Positions 43,921 to 53,022 of a stretch of DNA of 64,000 bases are shown one piece after another. This DNA is from Sulfitobacter donghicola DSW-25 = KCTC 12864 = JCM 14565. Lineage in GTDB: Bacteria > Pseudomonadota > Alphaproteobacteria > Rhodobacterales > Rhodobacteraceae. The position numbers were made by a program, and so were the translations under genes. The stretch spans positions 930,001-994,000 of the forward strand of contig NZ_JASF01000005.1 of assembly GCF_000622405.1 (NCBI RefSeq), read 5' to 3'. Position 1 is the stretch's first letter; every line of letters begins with the position of its first letter. Under the pieces are notes generated by a model. It saw only the letters and a program-made list of their open reading frames with translations, was not told where the DNA came from and did no database searches.

Positions 43921-44841
43921 ATGGATCTTTCAGCTATCAATCCGATCCTCTTTATCGCGGGCTTCTTTGTCGCTGCGACCCCGCTGATTTTCGCGGCCAT
44001 TGGTGAACTCGTGGTCGAAAAGACTGGTGTGCTGAACCTTGGCGTTGAGGGCATGATGATCATGGGGGCGATCTGTGGTTTTGCCACAGCCGTCGAGACT
44101 GGCTCCCCTTTGTTGGGTTTTGCAGCCGCGGCTGTTGGCGGCGCTGTGTTGAGTTTGCTATTCGCATTTTTGACCCAAGTTATGCTCGCCAATCAGGTGG
44201 CTTCTGGCCTTGCGCTCACGCTATTCGGGCTCGGGTTCTCTGCGCTGCTGGGGCAAAGCTATGTTGGGGTTAAACCGCCGCGCCTTGCTGATGTGAACTT
44301 TGGCCCATTGGCTGAAATCCCTGTTATTGGGCCGATTGCCCTTAGCCATGACACCATCGTTTACTTGGGCCTTGCTTTGGTTGTTGCTGTTTGGGCGGTT
44401 TTGAAATTCTCGCGTATCGGTTTGGTTTTGCGCGCGGTGGGTGAAAACCATGATGCGGCCCACGCACTGGGATATAAGGTTGTCCGCATTCGCACCATGG
44501 CCATCATGTTTGGAGGCGCTTGCGCGGGAGTTGGCGGTGCCTACATCAGCCTGATCCGCGTCCCACAATGGACCGAAGGCATGACTGCTGGCGTTGGCTG
44601 GATTGCACTCGCGCTGGTGGTATTTGCCAGCTGGAAGCCGTTTCGCGTGCTGCTGGGTGCATATCTTTTTGGCGGTTTGGTCCAATTGCAGCTGAATCTA
44701 CAAGGTGCAGGCGTTGCCATTCCTGTCGAATATCTGGCAATGTCGCCCTATGTTATCACCATCGTGGTTCTGGTATTTCTGTCGCGTTCAAAAAGCGCGG
44801 CACCAGGATCTCTTGGGCGGATATTCCACGCCTCGTCCTGA
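43921..44841 (+). CDS. ABC transporter permease, BMP/nucleoside type (second)
   Basis: A 306-residue permease with eight or so membrane segments. Family motifs are LTEKTGVLNLGVEGMM-like (here VVEKTGVLNLGVEGMMIMG) and HALGYKVVRIR. The ATG at 43921 has GGAGG just upstream; the longer open frame begins inside the previous gene. With the first permease it forms the heterodimeric channel. Confidence 0.9.
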   Translation: MDLSAINPILFIAGFFVAATPLIFAAIGELVVEKTGVLNLGVEGMMIMGAICGFATAVETGSPLLGFAAAAVGGAVLSLLFAFLTQVMLANQVASGLALTLFGLGFSALLGQSYVGVKPPRLADVNFGPLAEIPVIGPIALSHDTIVYLGLALVVAVWAVLKFSRIGLVLRAVGENHDAAHALGYKVVRIRTMAIMFGGACAGVGGAYISLIRVPQWTEGMTAGVGWIALALVVFASWKPFRVLLGAYLFGGLVQLQLNLQGAGVAIPVEYLAMSPYVITIVVLVFLSRSKSAAPGSLGRIFHASS

Positions 44842-44885
44842 GGTAAAACCGCATTCTGCGGATAAAAAACTGGGGAGACTATAAA

Positions 44886-45959
44886 ATGAAACTTACCAAA
44901 CTGCTGACCAGCGCTGCGCTGGTTATGGGCCTTGCAACAAGCGCCTATGCCGAAGACAAAACCAAAGTCGGTTTTGTGTTTGTTGGCCCCGTTGGTGATG
45001 GCGGCTGGACTTACGAGCACAACAAGGGCCGTTTGGCTGTTGAAGAAGAATTCGGCGAAAAAGTTGAAACCGTATTTGTTGAAAGCGTTGCCGAGGGCCC
45101 TGACTCTGAGCGTGTTATGACGCAGATGGCGCTGGATGGTGCGGACCTGATCTTTACCACCTCGTTTGGCTACATGGACCCGACGATCAGCGTTGCGGCG
45201 AAATTCCCGAATGTGAAATTCGAACACGCAACAGGCTACAAACGTGCCGATAACGTTTCCACCTACTCTGCGCGTTTCTATGAAGGTCGCGCGATTCAGG
45301 GCCACATCGCGGGCAAGATGACCAAATCCAACATCATTGGCTATATCGGCTCTTACCCGATCCCTGAAGTTATCCGCGGCATCAACTCGGCGTTCATCCA
45401 TGCGCGCAAAGTGAACCCAGACGTTCAGTTCAAAATCGTTTGGGCCTACACATGGTTTGATCCAGCTAAAGAAGCAGATGCAGCCAAGGTTCTGATCGAG
45501 CAAGGCGCTGACGTTGTTCTTCAGCACACTGACTCCACTGCACCACAGGCCGCTGCGCAGGAAGCTGGCAATGTTGTGACTTTTGGTCAGGCTTCTGACA
45601 TGGCGCAATACGGCCCGTTCCCACGCGTTTCCTCCATCATTGATGACTGGGCGCCTTACTACATCGCACGCACCAAAGCAGTCATGGACGGCACATGGAC
45701 CTCCACTGACACTTGGGATGGTATCGGCGCTGGCATGGTTGGCATCGGCGAAATCTCTGACGCGGTTCCTACGGATGTAAAAGAGGAAGCTCTGGCACTG
45801 AAAGCCTCTTTGGCAGACGGTTCCTACCACGCCTTCACCGGCCCCTTGAACAAGCAGGACGGCACGCCGTTCCTCGCCGAAGGTGAAACAGCCGACGATG
45901 GTACATTGGCTGGCATGAACTTCTATGTTGAAGGTATTGAGGGCGACATTCCGCAATAA
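44886..45959 (+). CDS. BMP-family purine/nucleoside-binding protein
   Basis: A 357-residue periplasmic binding protein (PF02608). The signal peptide is MKLTKLLTSAALVMGLATSAYA. Core motifs include VGFVFVGPVGDGGWTYEHNKG, FTTSFGYMDP, GYIGSYPIPEV, and an aromatic WAYTWFDP that lines the ligand site in related nucleobase receptors. GGGAG lies before the ATG and a terminator follows. As the last gene of the purine block, it should catch nucleosides or bases for XdhAB. Confidence 0.92.
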   Translation: MKLTKLLTSAALVMGLATSAYAEDKTKVGFVFVGPVGDGGWTYEHNKGRLAVEEEFGEKVETVFVESVAEGPDSERVMTQMALDGADLIFTTSFGYMDPTISVAAKFPNVKFEHATGYKRADNVSTYSARFYEGRAIQGHIAGKMTKSNIIGYIGSYPIPEVIRGINSAFIHARKVNPDVQFKIVWAYTWFDPAKEADAAKVLIEQGADVVLQHTDSTAPQAAAQEAGNVVTFGQASDMAQYGPFPRVSSIIDDWAPYYIARTKAVMDGTWTSTDTWDGIGAGMVGIGEISDAVPTDVKEEALALKASLADGSYHAFTGPLNKQDGTPFLAEGETADDGTLAGMNFYVEGIEGDIPQ

Positions 45960-45983
45960 GCGGCTATACCTGATAAAGTTGAA

Positions 45984-46010
45984 GGCTCCGCCATTGGCGG
46001 GGCCTTTTTC
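45984..46010 (+). terminator. Rho-independent terminator after the binding-protein gene
   Basis: A 9-bp stem GGCTCCGCC/GGCGGGGCC (one T-G wobble) with an ATT loop runs directly into TTTTTC, 24 bp past the stop. It closes the xdh-transporter unit. Confidence 0.88.
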
Positions 46011-46231
46011 GTTTGATCCGCCAAAGATTGTCAGCTGATATCGTTTCAGCTGACACAGCATCAAAATTGCCATGCGTTCCACGGCCCCTCTCCGAAAAAG
46101 AAAATTGGGAAGATTGCTCTAACCGTTCGGTAAACCTCTCCTGTAAATGTAGACCACGGGAAAATGTCCCGCTGCGTCATAGGCGCTGAGGAGCGCTTTG
46201 CAGGCCCATCAAAACACCCTAGTCTATTTGG

Positions 46232-46840
46232 ATGATCACATTACATCACCTCAACAGGTCCCGCTCGCTTAGGATTTTATGGCTCTTGGAAGAGATAGGC
46301 GCACCTTACAAAGTTGTGCTGCATGAAAGGGATCCCGAAACCAGTTTGGCACCGGCATCTTTGATGAAAGTGCACCCGCTAGGCAAGTCACCCGTGATCG
46401 AAATCGAAGGTGACATCGTCAGCGAAAGCGCCGCAATTACAGAGCTGCTGTGCCATCGCTTTGCCCCACAGATGATCCCAGCTGCGGGCACCACTGCCCA
46501 TTCCCGCCACCTAGAGGCGATGCATTTCGCCGAAGGTTCGGTGATGACCCCGATCCTGTTGAACCTCTACGTCGGCAAGTTGGGAGACGCAGGTGCGCCA
46601 CTGCAACCGCGCATTCAGGCTGAGTTGACCAACCACTTCAACTATATGGAACACATGCTGCGCCCATCGGGCCACTTTGTTCTGGATGAATTGTCAGCTG
46701 CGGACATCATGCTCAGCTTTCCTGCGCAAATTGCCATGCGCTTGGGCTTGCAAGAAACCTACCCCAAGCTGGCTGCATTTGTGGACGCGATTGAAAAACG
46801 TCCCGCCTATATTCGCGCTGTTGAGAAAGGCGGCGTGTAA
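46232..46840 (+). CDS. Glutathione S-transferase family protein
   Basis: A 202-residue protein with a thioredoxin-like N-terminal half (MITLHHLNRSRSLRILWLLEE, HPLGKSPVIEIEG, SESAAITELL, a glutathione-binding SxAI motif) and a helical C-terminal half (ELSAADIMLSFP, the N-capping box). A Ser in the SRS stretch probably activates glutathione. The substrate is unknown. It is separated by 222 bp from the previous terminator and by 48 bp from the aldo/keto reductase. Confidence 0.88.
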   Translation: MITLHHLNRSRSLRILWLLEEIGAPYKVVLHERDPETSLAPASLMKVHPLGKSPVIEIEGDIVSESAAITELLCHRFAPQMIPAAGTTAHSRHLEAMHFAEGSVMTPILLNLYVGKLGDAGAPLQPRIQAELTNHFNYMEHMLRPSGHFVLDELSAADIMLSFPAQIAMRLGLQETYPKLAAFVDAIEKRPAYIRAVEKGGV

Positions 46841-46888
46841 CCCCCCTAGCCCATTGCCAAGCGTTTCTATCGGTGGCACCAAAAGCGG

Positions 46889-47824
46889 ATGAGACAGAAC
46901 CTGACCAGCCTTGATGGCACACCCGCCAGCCGCCTTGCCTTTGGGACAATGCAATTTGGGGGGCGTGCGGATTTTGCTGCGTCTCAAGCCATGTTCGAGG
47001 CCTCACTAGAGGCAGGGATAACCCATTTTGACACCGCGCATCTTTATACAGATGGCGCGTCAGAAACTTTTTTGGGACAACTGATAAAACCCCACCGCGA
47101 GGGGCTGATCATCGCGACCAAAGCCGCCTATACAGGCGGTGCTGGTGCTGCAAATATTCGCGCTTCTGCTGAAACCTCTCGCAAACGGATGGGTATCGAC
47201 GTTATCGATGCCTTGTACCTGCATCGTTTTGATCCAGACACCGATATGCACAAAAGCTTTGAAGAGCTGGCAAAGCTGAAATCCGAAGGGGTTATTCGCG
47301 CGGTCGGCATTTCCAATTTCGCGGCTTGGCAGGCGGTCAAAGCGTGCTTTATCGCCGCAAAGTTTGATCTGGAAATCTCGCTCATTCAGCCGATGTATAG
47401 CGCCGTCAAACGGCAGGCCGAAGTCGAGATTTTGCCGATGGCCAAAGAAATGGGAATGCTCTGCGCGCCCTACTCCCCCTTAGGGGGCGGCATGTTGACG
47501 GGCAAATACGCCAAAGGCGGTGTTGGTCGTTTAACCGAAGATGACCGTTACGCAGCGCGGTACCGTTTCGGCTATATGCATGAGGCCGCCGCAAAGCTGA
47601 GTGAGATCGCCGCCCGTGAAGGGGTGCACCCTGCGACATTGGCCGTTGCATGGGCTGCAAGCCATGAAACCAACCCGACCCCGATCGTTTCGGCACGCTC
47701 TCCCGCGCAACTGGCACCGTCACTGGCTGCGATGCAGTACACGATGTCGCCAGACCTCTATTCCGAAATCGCGGGACTGGTCCCACCCCCAGCCTCCGCC
47801 ACTGACCGGGCAGAAGAACAATGA
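46889..47824 (+). CDS. Aldo/keto reductase
   Basis: A 311-residue NADPH-dependent TIM-barrel oxidoreductase. The catalytic tetrad appears as FDTAHLYTDG (Asp and Tyr) and IIATKAA (Lys). Family motifs are SEGVIRAVGISNF and YSPLGGGMLTGKY. The stop overlaps the next start (ATGA). The substrate cannot be told. Confidence 0.9.
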   Translation: MRQNLTSLDGTPASRLAFGTMQFGGRADFAASQAMFEASLEAGITHFDTAHLYTDGASETFLGQLIKPHREGLIIATKAAYTGGAGAANIRASAETSRKRMGIDVIDALYLHRFDPDTDMHKSFEELAKLKSEGVIRAVGISNFAAWQAVKACFIAAKFDLEISLIQPMYSAVKRQAEVEILPMAKEMGMLCAPYSPLGGGMLTGKYAKGGVGRLTEDDRYAARYRFGYMHEAAAKLSEIAAREGVHPATLAVAWAASHETNPTPIVSARSPAQLAPSLAAMQYTMSPDLYSEIAGLVPPPASATDRAEEQ

Positions 47825-48894
47825 ACGATGATATCCTGATCATAGGCGGCGGCATTGCTGGTCTTTCCGCAGCCGCACGCCTGTCTGCTGATGCAAAAGT
47901 GACTGTGTTAGAGATGGAAACCGCAACTGGCTATCACGCCTCGGGGCGTTCAGCCGCGTTGATCGAAGAGAACTATGGCGCGCCTTCGGTTCAGGCTCTC
48001 AATCGCGCCAGCATGGGGCATTTTAAGGACGGCGGATACCTCTCGCAACGCGGCTTGATGATCATCGCCGAGGCCCATGACGAAGCCGCTTTTCAGGCAG
48101 ATGCCGATCACATGGGCGTTTGTGCAATAACACCCGATGAGGCAATTGGGCACGTTCCGATATTGGACCCCGCAAAGGTTGCCTTTGCGGGCTATCACGC
48201 CGAAGCCTTTGACATTGATACCGACCTTTTGATGCAGGATTTCATTCGCACCATTCGCACGAACGGAGGTGAGATCATCACCGAGGCCACTGTGACCCGC
48301 ATCCAACAAGATGCGCAGGGGTGGTTGGTTTTTGCGGGTGACGAATACCGCGCCAAAACGCTGGTGAATGCGGCTGGAGCTTGGGCTGACCTCATCGCGG
48401 GAATTGCGGGTGTAACCCCCATCGGGATTATACCCCATCGCAGGTCGATGGCCCGCCTTGCAGCCCCTGGCGGCCATGACACCGCCAAATGGCCCATGTT
48501 CTTTGGCATTGGCGAAAGCTGGTACGCCAAACCCGACGCTGGTGCATTGCTGGTGTCGCCAGCAGAAGAAACTGCAACCCATCCCCATGATGCCTATGCC
48601 GATGATATGACATTGGCCGAGGGGCTAGATCGTTATCAACAGATGGTCACCGAAGAGGTCACCAAACCTTTGGCAACATGGGCAGGGCTGCGTAGTTTTG
48701 CACCAGATCGCAGCCTTGTCCTTGGGCGTGATCCCGAAGTGCCCGAATTTGTCTGGTGCGCGGGGCAAGGGGGCTATGGGTTTCAAACCTCACCAGCGGC
48801 TTCTGCTTTGCTTGCGGATCTCGTGACGGGACGGCAGCCATCGCTGGATGCAGATGCGGTTGCCGCGCTTCGCCCTGAAAGGTTCCGTACATGA
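47821..48894 (+). CDS. FAD-dependent amino-acid/amine oxidoreductase (DAO family)
   Basis: This 357-residue protein has an N-terminal Rossmann dinucleotide motif IIGGGIAGLSAAARL with VLEMETATGYHASGRSAA, and LVNAAGAWAD in the middle. The end FVWCAGQGGYGFQTSPAAS completes the FAD site. This layout is DadA/ThiO-like; the substrate is probably a D-amino acid or an N-methyl amino acid. Both ends overlap neighbours by four bases. Confidence 0.87.
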   Translation: MNDDILIIGGGIAGLSAAARLSADAKVTVLEMETATGYHASGRSAALIEENYGAPSVQALNRASMGHFKDGGYLSQRGLMIIAEAHDEAAFQADADHMGVCAITPDEAIGHVPILDPAKVAFAGYHAEAFDIDTDLLMQDFIRTIRTNGGEIITEATVTRIQQDAQGWLVFAGDEYRAKTLVNAAGAWADLIAGIAGVTPIGIIPHRRSMARLAAPGGHDTAKWPMFFGIGESWYAKPDAGALLVSPAEETATHPHDAYADDMTLAEGLDRYQQMVTEEVTKPLATWAGLRSFAPDRSLVLGRDPEVPEFVWCAGQGGYGFQTSPAASALLADLVTGRQPSLDADAVAALRPERFRT

Positions 48895-49544
48895 GTAAAC
48901 TGCCTGCGTCGGCCAGTGTTGCCGCGGATACTGGTGATGGTAAACTGGTCGCGCCGTCGGCCCTGCGCAATGTCACTGCCATTGTCGACCTCTTGCAAAA
49001 AGTCGCCCCTGAAACAGGTCGCGCGCTAGAAATCGCCTCGGGAACCGGACAGCATGCGCTTGCCTTTGCCACCGCTTTTCCAACCCTAGATTGGCACCCA
49101 ACCGAAGCGGCCCCCGATCGCCTGACCAGCATCAATATCTACGTAGAGGAAGCAAACCTATCCAATCTGCATCCTGCGACTGCGCTTGACGCTTCGATCA
49201 ACGGGTGGGGGCAGGATCAGCCGCCAGCCGATTTGATTTACCTTGGAAACTTGCTGCACCTGATCTCGGCCAAGGACGCCCAGACGGTTCTTTGTGAGGC
49301 CGCACAGGCCTTAGCCCCCCAAGGCCGCTTTGTGATCTATGGGCCGTTCAAACGGAATGGGCTGCTAACCTCTGAGGGGGATGTGCGGTTTGATGCCGAT
49401 CTGCGCGGGAGTGACCCTGATATTGGATACAAGGATGATCAATGGGTTAAACAGGTGCTGACACAGAATGGCTTGCAGGTTAGCCTTGTTCAAGAAATGC
49501 CAGCAAACAATCTGGCCATTATTTCCAAACGGGAGCCAACATGA
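48891..49544 (+). CDS. DUF938 family SAM-dependent methyltransferase-like protein
   Basis: A 217-residue protein. Motif I of a class I methyltransferase, LEIASGTGQHALAFA, is followed by WHPTEAAPDRLTSI and a post-motif FVIYGPFKRNG, all typical of DUF938. It begins SKLPASASVAADTGDG, a family-typical start. The acceptor is unknown. It overlaps the FAD enzyme and the GH25 gene by ATGA. Confidence 0.88.
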   Translation: MSKLPASASVAADTGDGKLVAPSALRNVTAIVDLLQKVAPETGRALEIASGTGQHALAFATAFPTLDWHPTEAAPDRLTSINIYVEEANLSNLHPATALDASINGWGQDQPPADLIYLGNLLHLISAKDAQTVLCEAAQALAPQGRFVIYGPFKRNGLLTSEGDVRFDADLRGSDPDIGYKDDQWVKQVLTQNGLQVSLVQEMPANNLAIISKREPT

Positions 49545-50332
49545 AGCTGCGCACGACCCTATCTGCCCTTTTGATCACTGTTCTTGCCGCCTGTGGCGGC
49601 GGCGGAAAGGGCACTGCGATCCCTGTTGGTGAAGCGATTGCCCCGAATTTTCGCGATGCGGACCCTGTCAATTTCAAAGGGCAAAAGCCGTCCCGCTATC
49701 CGGTTCACGGGATCGACGCTGCGCGGTTTCAAAAAAGCATCAACTGGGGGCAGGCCCGCCGAAACGGCGTAAATTTCGCCTTTATCAAAGCCACCGAGGG
49801 CGGTGACCTTCTTGACCCTGGTTTCAAATCACACTGGCGCGGTGCTGGGCATGCTGGGGTCGCGCGCGGTGCCTACCATTTTTATTACTTCTGCACGGCG
49901 CCAGAGGTTCAGGCGCGTTGGTTCATTCGTAACGTTCCGAAAACCAAAGGCATGTTGCCTCCGGTTCTAGACATGGAATGGAACCCGTTTTCGCCAACCT
50001 GCGCACATCGCCGCCCCGAAGCCAGCGTTGTGCAAGACGAAATGCGCCGTTGGTTGAAGATCGTCGAGGCCCACTATGGCCAGCGCCCGATCATCTATAC
50101 CACGCCGCGCTTTTACAAAGAGAACAAGCTGTCCGGCTTTAGGGGTTATGAATACTGGCTGCGCACCACCGCCAAATCTCCCCGTGAGGCCTATCCAGGT
50201 CAGGGCTGGCGGTTTTGGCAGTACTCGGCAACGGGTCTGATCGATGGTATTCAGGGTGAAGTAGACCTGAACGCCTTCTCAGGTAGCAAAGCCGAATGGA
50301 ATGCTTGGATGGCGGCGCGGGCCGCACAATAA
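49541..50332 (+). CDS. GH25 lysozyme-like lipoprotein
   Basis: A 263-residue protein with a lipoprotein signal peptide (lipobox LAAC G) and a glycosyl hydrolase family 25 domain. Motifs are GIDAARFQKSINWGQ, FAFIKATEGG, GAYHFYYF, and LDMEWNPF, whose Asp/Glu form the muramidase site, then WQYSATGLIDGIQGEVDLN. It cleaves peptidoglycan, probably from the outer-membrane inner face during wall turnover. It is the last gene of a four-gene overlapping chain, followed by a strong terminator. Confidence 0.9.
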   Translation: MKLRTTLSALLITVLAACGGGGKGTAIPVGEAIAPNFRDADPVNFKGQKPSRYPVHGIDAARFQKSINWGQARRNGVNFAFIKATEGGDLLDPGFKSHWRGAGHAGVARGAYHFYYFCTAPEVQARWFIRNVPKTKGMLPPVLDMEWNPFSPTCAHRRPEASVVQDEMRRWLKIVEAHYGQRPIIYTTPRFYKENKLSGFRGYEYWLRTTAKSPREAYPGQGWRFWQYSATGLIDGIQGEVDLNAFSGSKAEWNAWMAARAAQ

Positions 50333-50357
50333 CCGCGCTGCGCTAGCAACCATAAAA

Positions 50358-50388
50358 AATCCCCGCAACGTCCAGCGCTGCGGGGATT
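50358..50388. terminator. Bidirectional terminator between convergent genes
   Basis: A perfect 10-bp stem AATCCCCGCA/TGCGGGGATT is flanked by an A-run on the left and TTTTTG on the right. It serves both the GH25 gene and the minus-strand dehydrogenase that ends six bases away. Confidence 0.93.
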
Positions 50389-50393
50389 TTTGT

Positions 50394-52886
50394 TTAACCA
50401 TCCACGCGGATGGTTGTGTTTTTCGGATCATATGGGCTGTCCTCGACAATCTCGGCATCCCAGAGCTGGTCAAACATTTTGACCTTCAGCTTTGTGCCAA
50501 CGACCGCCACCTCTGGCGAAACATAGCCCATGCCGATGGATTTCTCGAAGGCAACAGAATAGCCCCCCGAGGTCAGACGCCCCACGCGCGTATCACCATG
50601 GTAGATGACCTCGCGGCCCCATGGGTCTGCATCATCAGGCCCATCGATTAACAGCGTCACACATTTGGCTTTGATGCCGTGCGCTTCCATCGCCTGTTTG
50701 CCGTAGAAGTCCTTTTTCAGGTCCACAAAACGCGGCAGGTCGGCCTCTAGCGGGGTTGCATCGCGGCCCAGTTCGGTCCCGAAGGCGCGATAGGATTTCT
50801 CCTGACGCAGCCAGTTTTGCGCGCGCGCGCCGACTAGCTTCATACCGTGCTTTTCGCCCGCTTTTTCCAGCAGATCAAACAGATGGTTTTGCATCTCAAT
50901 CGGGTGGTGCAGTTCCCAACCTAGCTCTCCGGTGTAGGCCACGCGAATGGCGCGCACAGGCACCATGCCCAGTTCAATGTTGCGCATGGTCAGCCACGGG
51001 AAGCGTTTGTTGCTCAGCGCCGTGTCTGGGTTTGCGTCTTTGATCACCTCGTTCAGAACATCGCGTGACTTTGGACCAGCGATGGCGAAAACACCCCATT
51101 GAGTGGTCACATCATGGCATTCGATATAGCCGAATTCGGGGGCTTTATCTTCAATCGCCTTGCGCAGATAATCGCTGTCATAAGCGGTCCAAGCACCTGC
51201 GCTGACAAGGTAATATTCATCCTGCGCAATGCGAACGATGGTATATTCCGTGCGCGTGGTGCCCGCACCGCTCAGCGCGTAGGTCAGGTTGATACGGCCC
51301 ACGCTGGGCAGTTTGTTACAGGTGAACCAATCCAGAAACGCAGTGGCGCCGGGTCCTTTGACCACATGTTTGGTGAAGGCTGTCGCATCGATCAGGCCCA
51401 CGCCTTCGCGGATGGATTTTGCTTCCTCCACCGCGTATTGCCACCATGCGCCACGGCGGAAAGAGCGGCTGTCGTGGTCGCTGAACCCTTCTGGCGCAAA
51501 GTAGTTCGGCCGTTCCCAACCGTTCACCCAGCCAAATTGCGCGCCGCGTGCGGCTTGGCGGTCATAGGCAGGCGATGTGCGCAGTGGGCGACAGGCAGGG
51601 CGTTCTTCATCAGGGTGGTGTGTGATGTAGACGTGCTCATAGGCTTCTTCGTTTTTGCGCGCTGCAAATTCGGTGGTCATCCAGTCGCCATAGCGTTTGG
51701 GATCCAGCGATGCCATGTCGATCTCGGCCTCGCCGTTCACCATCATTTGCGCAAGGTAGTAGCCCGTGCCCCCTGCTGCGGTGATCCCGAAAGAGAAACC
51801 TTCGGCCAGCCACATGTTGCGCAGGCCCGGTGCAGGGCCGACCAGCGGGTTGCCGTCAGGCGTGTAGCAGATCGGGCCGTTGAAATCATCCTTGAGACCA
51901 GACTCGGCGCAGGAGGGCACACGTTCTGTCATAGCCATATATTGTTCGGCGATACGGTCTAGATCCAGCGGGAACAGGTCGGCGCGGAAGCTGTCTGGCA
52001 CGCCGTATTCAAACCGTGCAGGGGCATCTTTTTCATAAATACCCAAAATCCAGCCGCCGCGTTCTTCGCGGGCGTAGGATTCATTATCGGCATCGCGAAT
52101 AACGGGGTGCTCTGGGTTGCCCTCGGCGCGCCATTTGACCAGCTCGGGGTCTTGGTCCATCACGATGAATGTATGCTCGACCGGGATTGCTGGCATTTTG
52201 ATGCCCAGCATCTGTGCCGTGCGCTGCGCGTGGTTGCCCGAAGCCGTCACGACGTGTTCGGCGGTGATGACGATCTGTTCGTCAGAAGGAACAAGGTTGC
52301 CGCCCTTTTCGACCATTTTGGTCACGGTGACTTCCCATGCTTCGCCGTTCCAATGGAAGGCGTCGGCCTGCCATTTACGTTCAATCACCACGCCACGTTG
52401 GCGCGCGCCTTTGGCCATCGCCATGGTCACGTCAGCGGGGTTAATATAGCCGTCCGTCTGGTGATAGATCGCGCCTTTTAGATCGTCCGTGCGGATCAGC
52501 GGCCATTTGGCTTTGATCTCATCCGGTGTCATCCATTCATAAGGCACACCACATGTTTCGGCCGTGGAAGCATAGAGCATATATTCTTCCATACGCTCGT
52601 CTGTTTGGGCCATCCGCAGGTTGCCCACAACGGCGAAACCCGCGTTCAGGCCGGTTTCTTCCTCAAGCGTTTTGTAGAACTTGATAGAATAGTCGTGGAT
52701 GTGGGTCGTCGCGTAAGACATGTTGAAATAGGGCAGCAACCCCGCCGCATGCCACGTCGAGCCAGAGGTCAGCTCGTCCCGTTCGAGCAGGACAACATCA
52801 TCCCAGCCAGCGCGCGCCAAGTGGTAGGCAATGGATGTCCCTACCGCACCACCGCCGACGACCAATGCTTTGACTTGCGTTTTCAT
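50394..52886 (-). CDS. Dimethylglycine/sarcosine dehydrogenase-like flavoenzyme with GcvT domain
   Basis: This 830-residue protein has an N-terminal FAD domain (VVGGGAVGTSIAYHLARAG, then SGSTWHAAGLLP, where the His near residue 46 is the covalent flavin site in DMGDH). A central FAO_M domain and a C-terminal folate-binding GcvT-like region follow (GELGWELHHPIEMQ; GVRRLTSGG-like VGRLTSGGYS). It oxidises an N-methyl group and passes the one-carbon unit to tetrahydrofolate. Substrate could be dimethylglycine or sarcosine from glycine betaine or choline. ATG 52886 has AAGGG upstream. Confidence 0.88.
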   Translation of the reverse strand: MKTQVKALVVGGGAVGTSIAYHLARAGWDDVVLLERDELTSGSTWHAAGLLPYFNMSYATTHIHDYSIKFYKTLEEETGLNAGFAVVGNLRMAQTDERMEEYMLYASTAETCGVPYEWMTPDEIKAKWPLIRTDDLKGAIYHQTDGYINPADVTMAMAKGARQRGVVIERKWQADAFHWNGEAWEVTVTKMVEKGGNLVPSDEQIVITAEHVVTASGNHAQRTAQMLGIKMPAIPVEHTFIVMDQDPELVKWRAEGNPEHPVIRDADNESYAREERGGWILGIYEKDAPARFEYGVPDSFRADLFPLDLDRIAEQYMAMTERVPSCAESGLKDDFNGPICYTPDGNPLVGPAPGLRNMWLAEGFSFGITAAGGTGYYLAQMMVNGEAEIDMASLDPKRYGDWMTTEFAARKNEEAYEHVYITHHPDEERPACRPLRTSPAYDRQAARGAQFGWVNGWERPNYFAPEGFSDHDSRSFRRGAWWQYAVEEAKSIREGVGLIDATAFTKHVVKGPGATAFLDWFTCNKLPSVGRINLTYALSGAGTTRTEYTIVRIAQDEYYLVSAGAWTAYDSDYLRKAIEDKAPEFGYIECHDVTTQWGVFAIAGPKSRDVLNEVIKDANPDTALSNKRFPWLTMRNIELGMVPVRAIRVAYTGELGWELHHPIEMQNHLFDLLEKAGEKHGMKLVGARAQNWLRQEKSYRAFGTELGRDATPLEADLPRFVDLKKDFYGKQAMEAHGIKAKCVTLLIDGPDDADPWGREVIYHGDTRVGRLTSGGYSVAFEKSIGMGYVSPEVAVVGTKLKVKMFDQLWDAEIVEDSPYDPKNTTIRVDG

Positions 52887-53022
52887 GTCACGATTCCCTT
52901 TTACGTAATCTCGCTCTCGTTTTAGCTGCCACATATAAAAAGCGACGCCAAGGCGCGACCGGAAAAGGCGGGAAACCGACCTAACCGATGCAGTTCAATC
53001 CCTGAATTCCACTAGGGCCAGC

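Noticed and set aside
44748..46082. 444-codon minus-strand frame opposite the BMP gene
   Set aside because: It lies opposite a well-supported binding protein and runs through its terminator; an artefact of codon bias.
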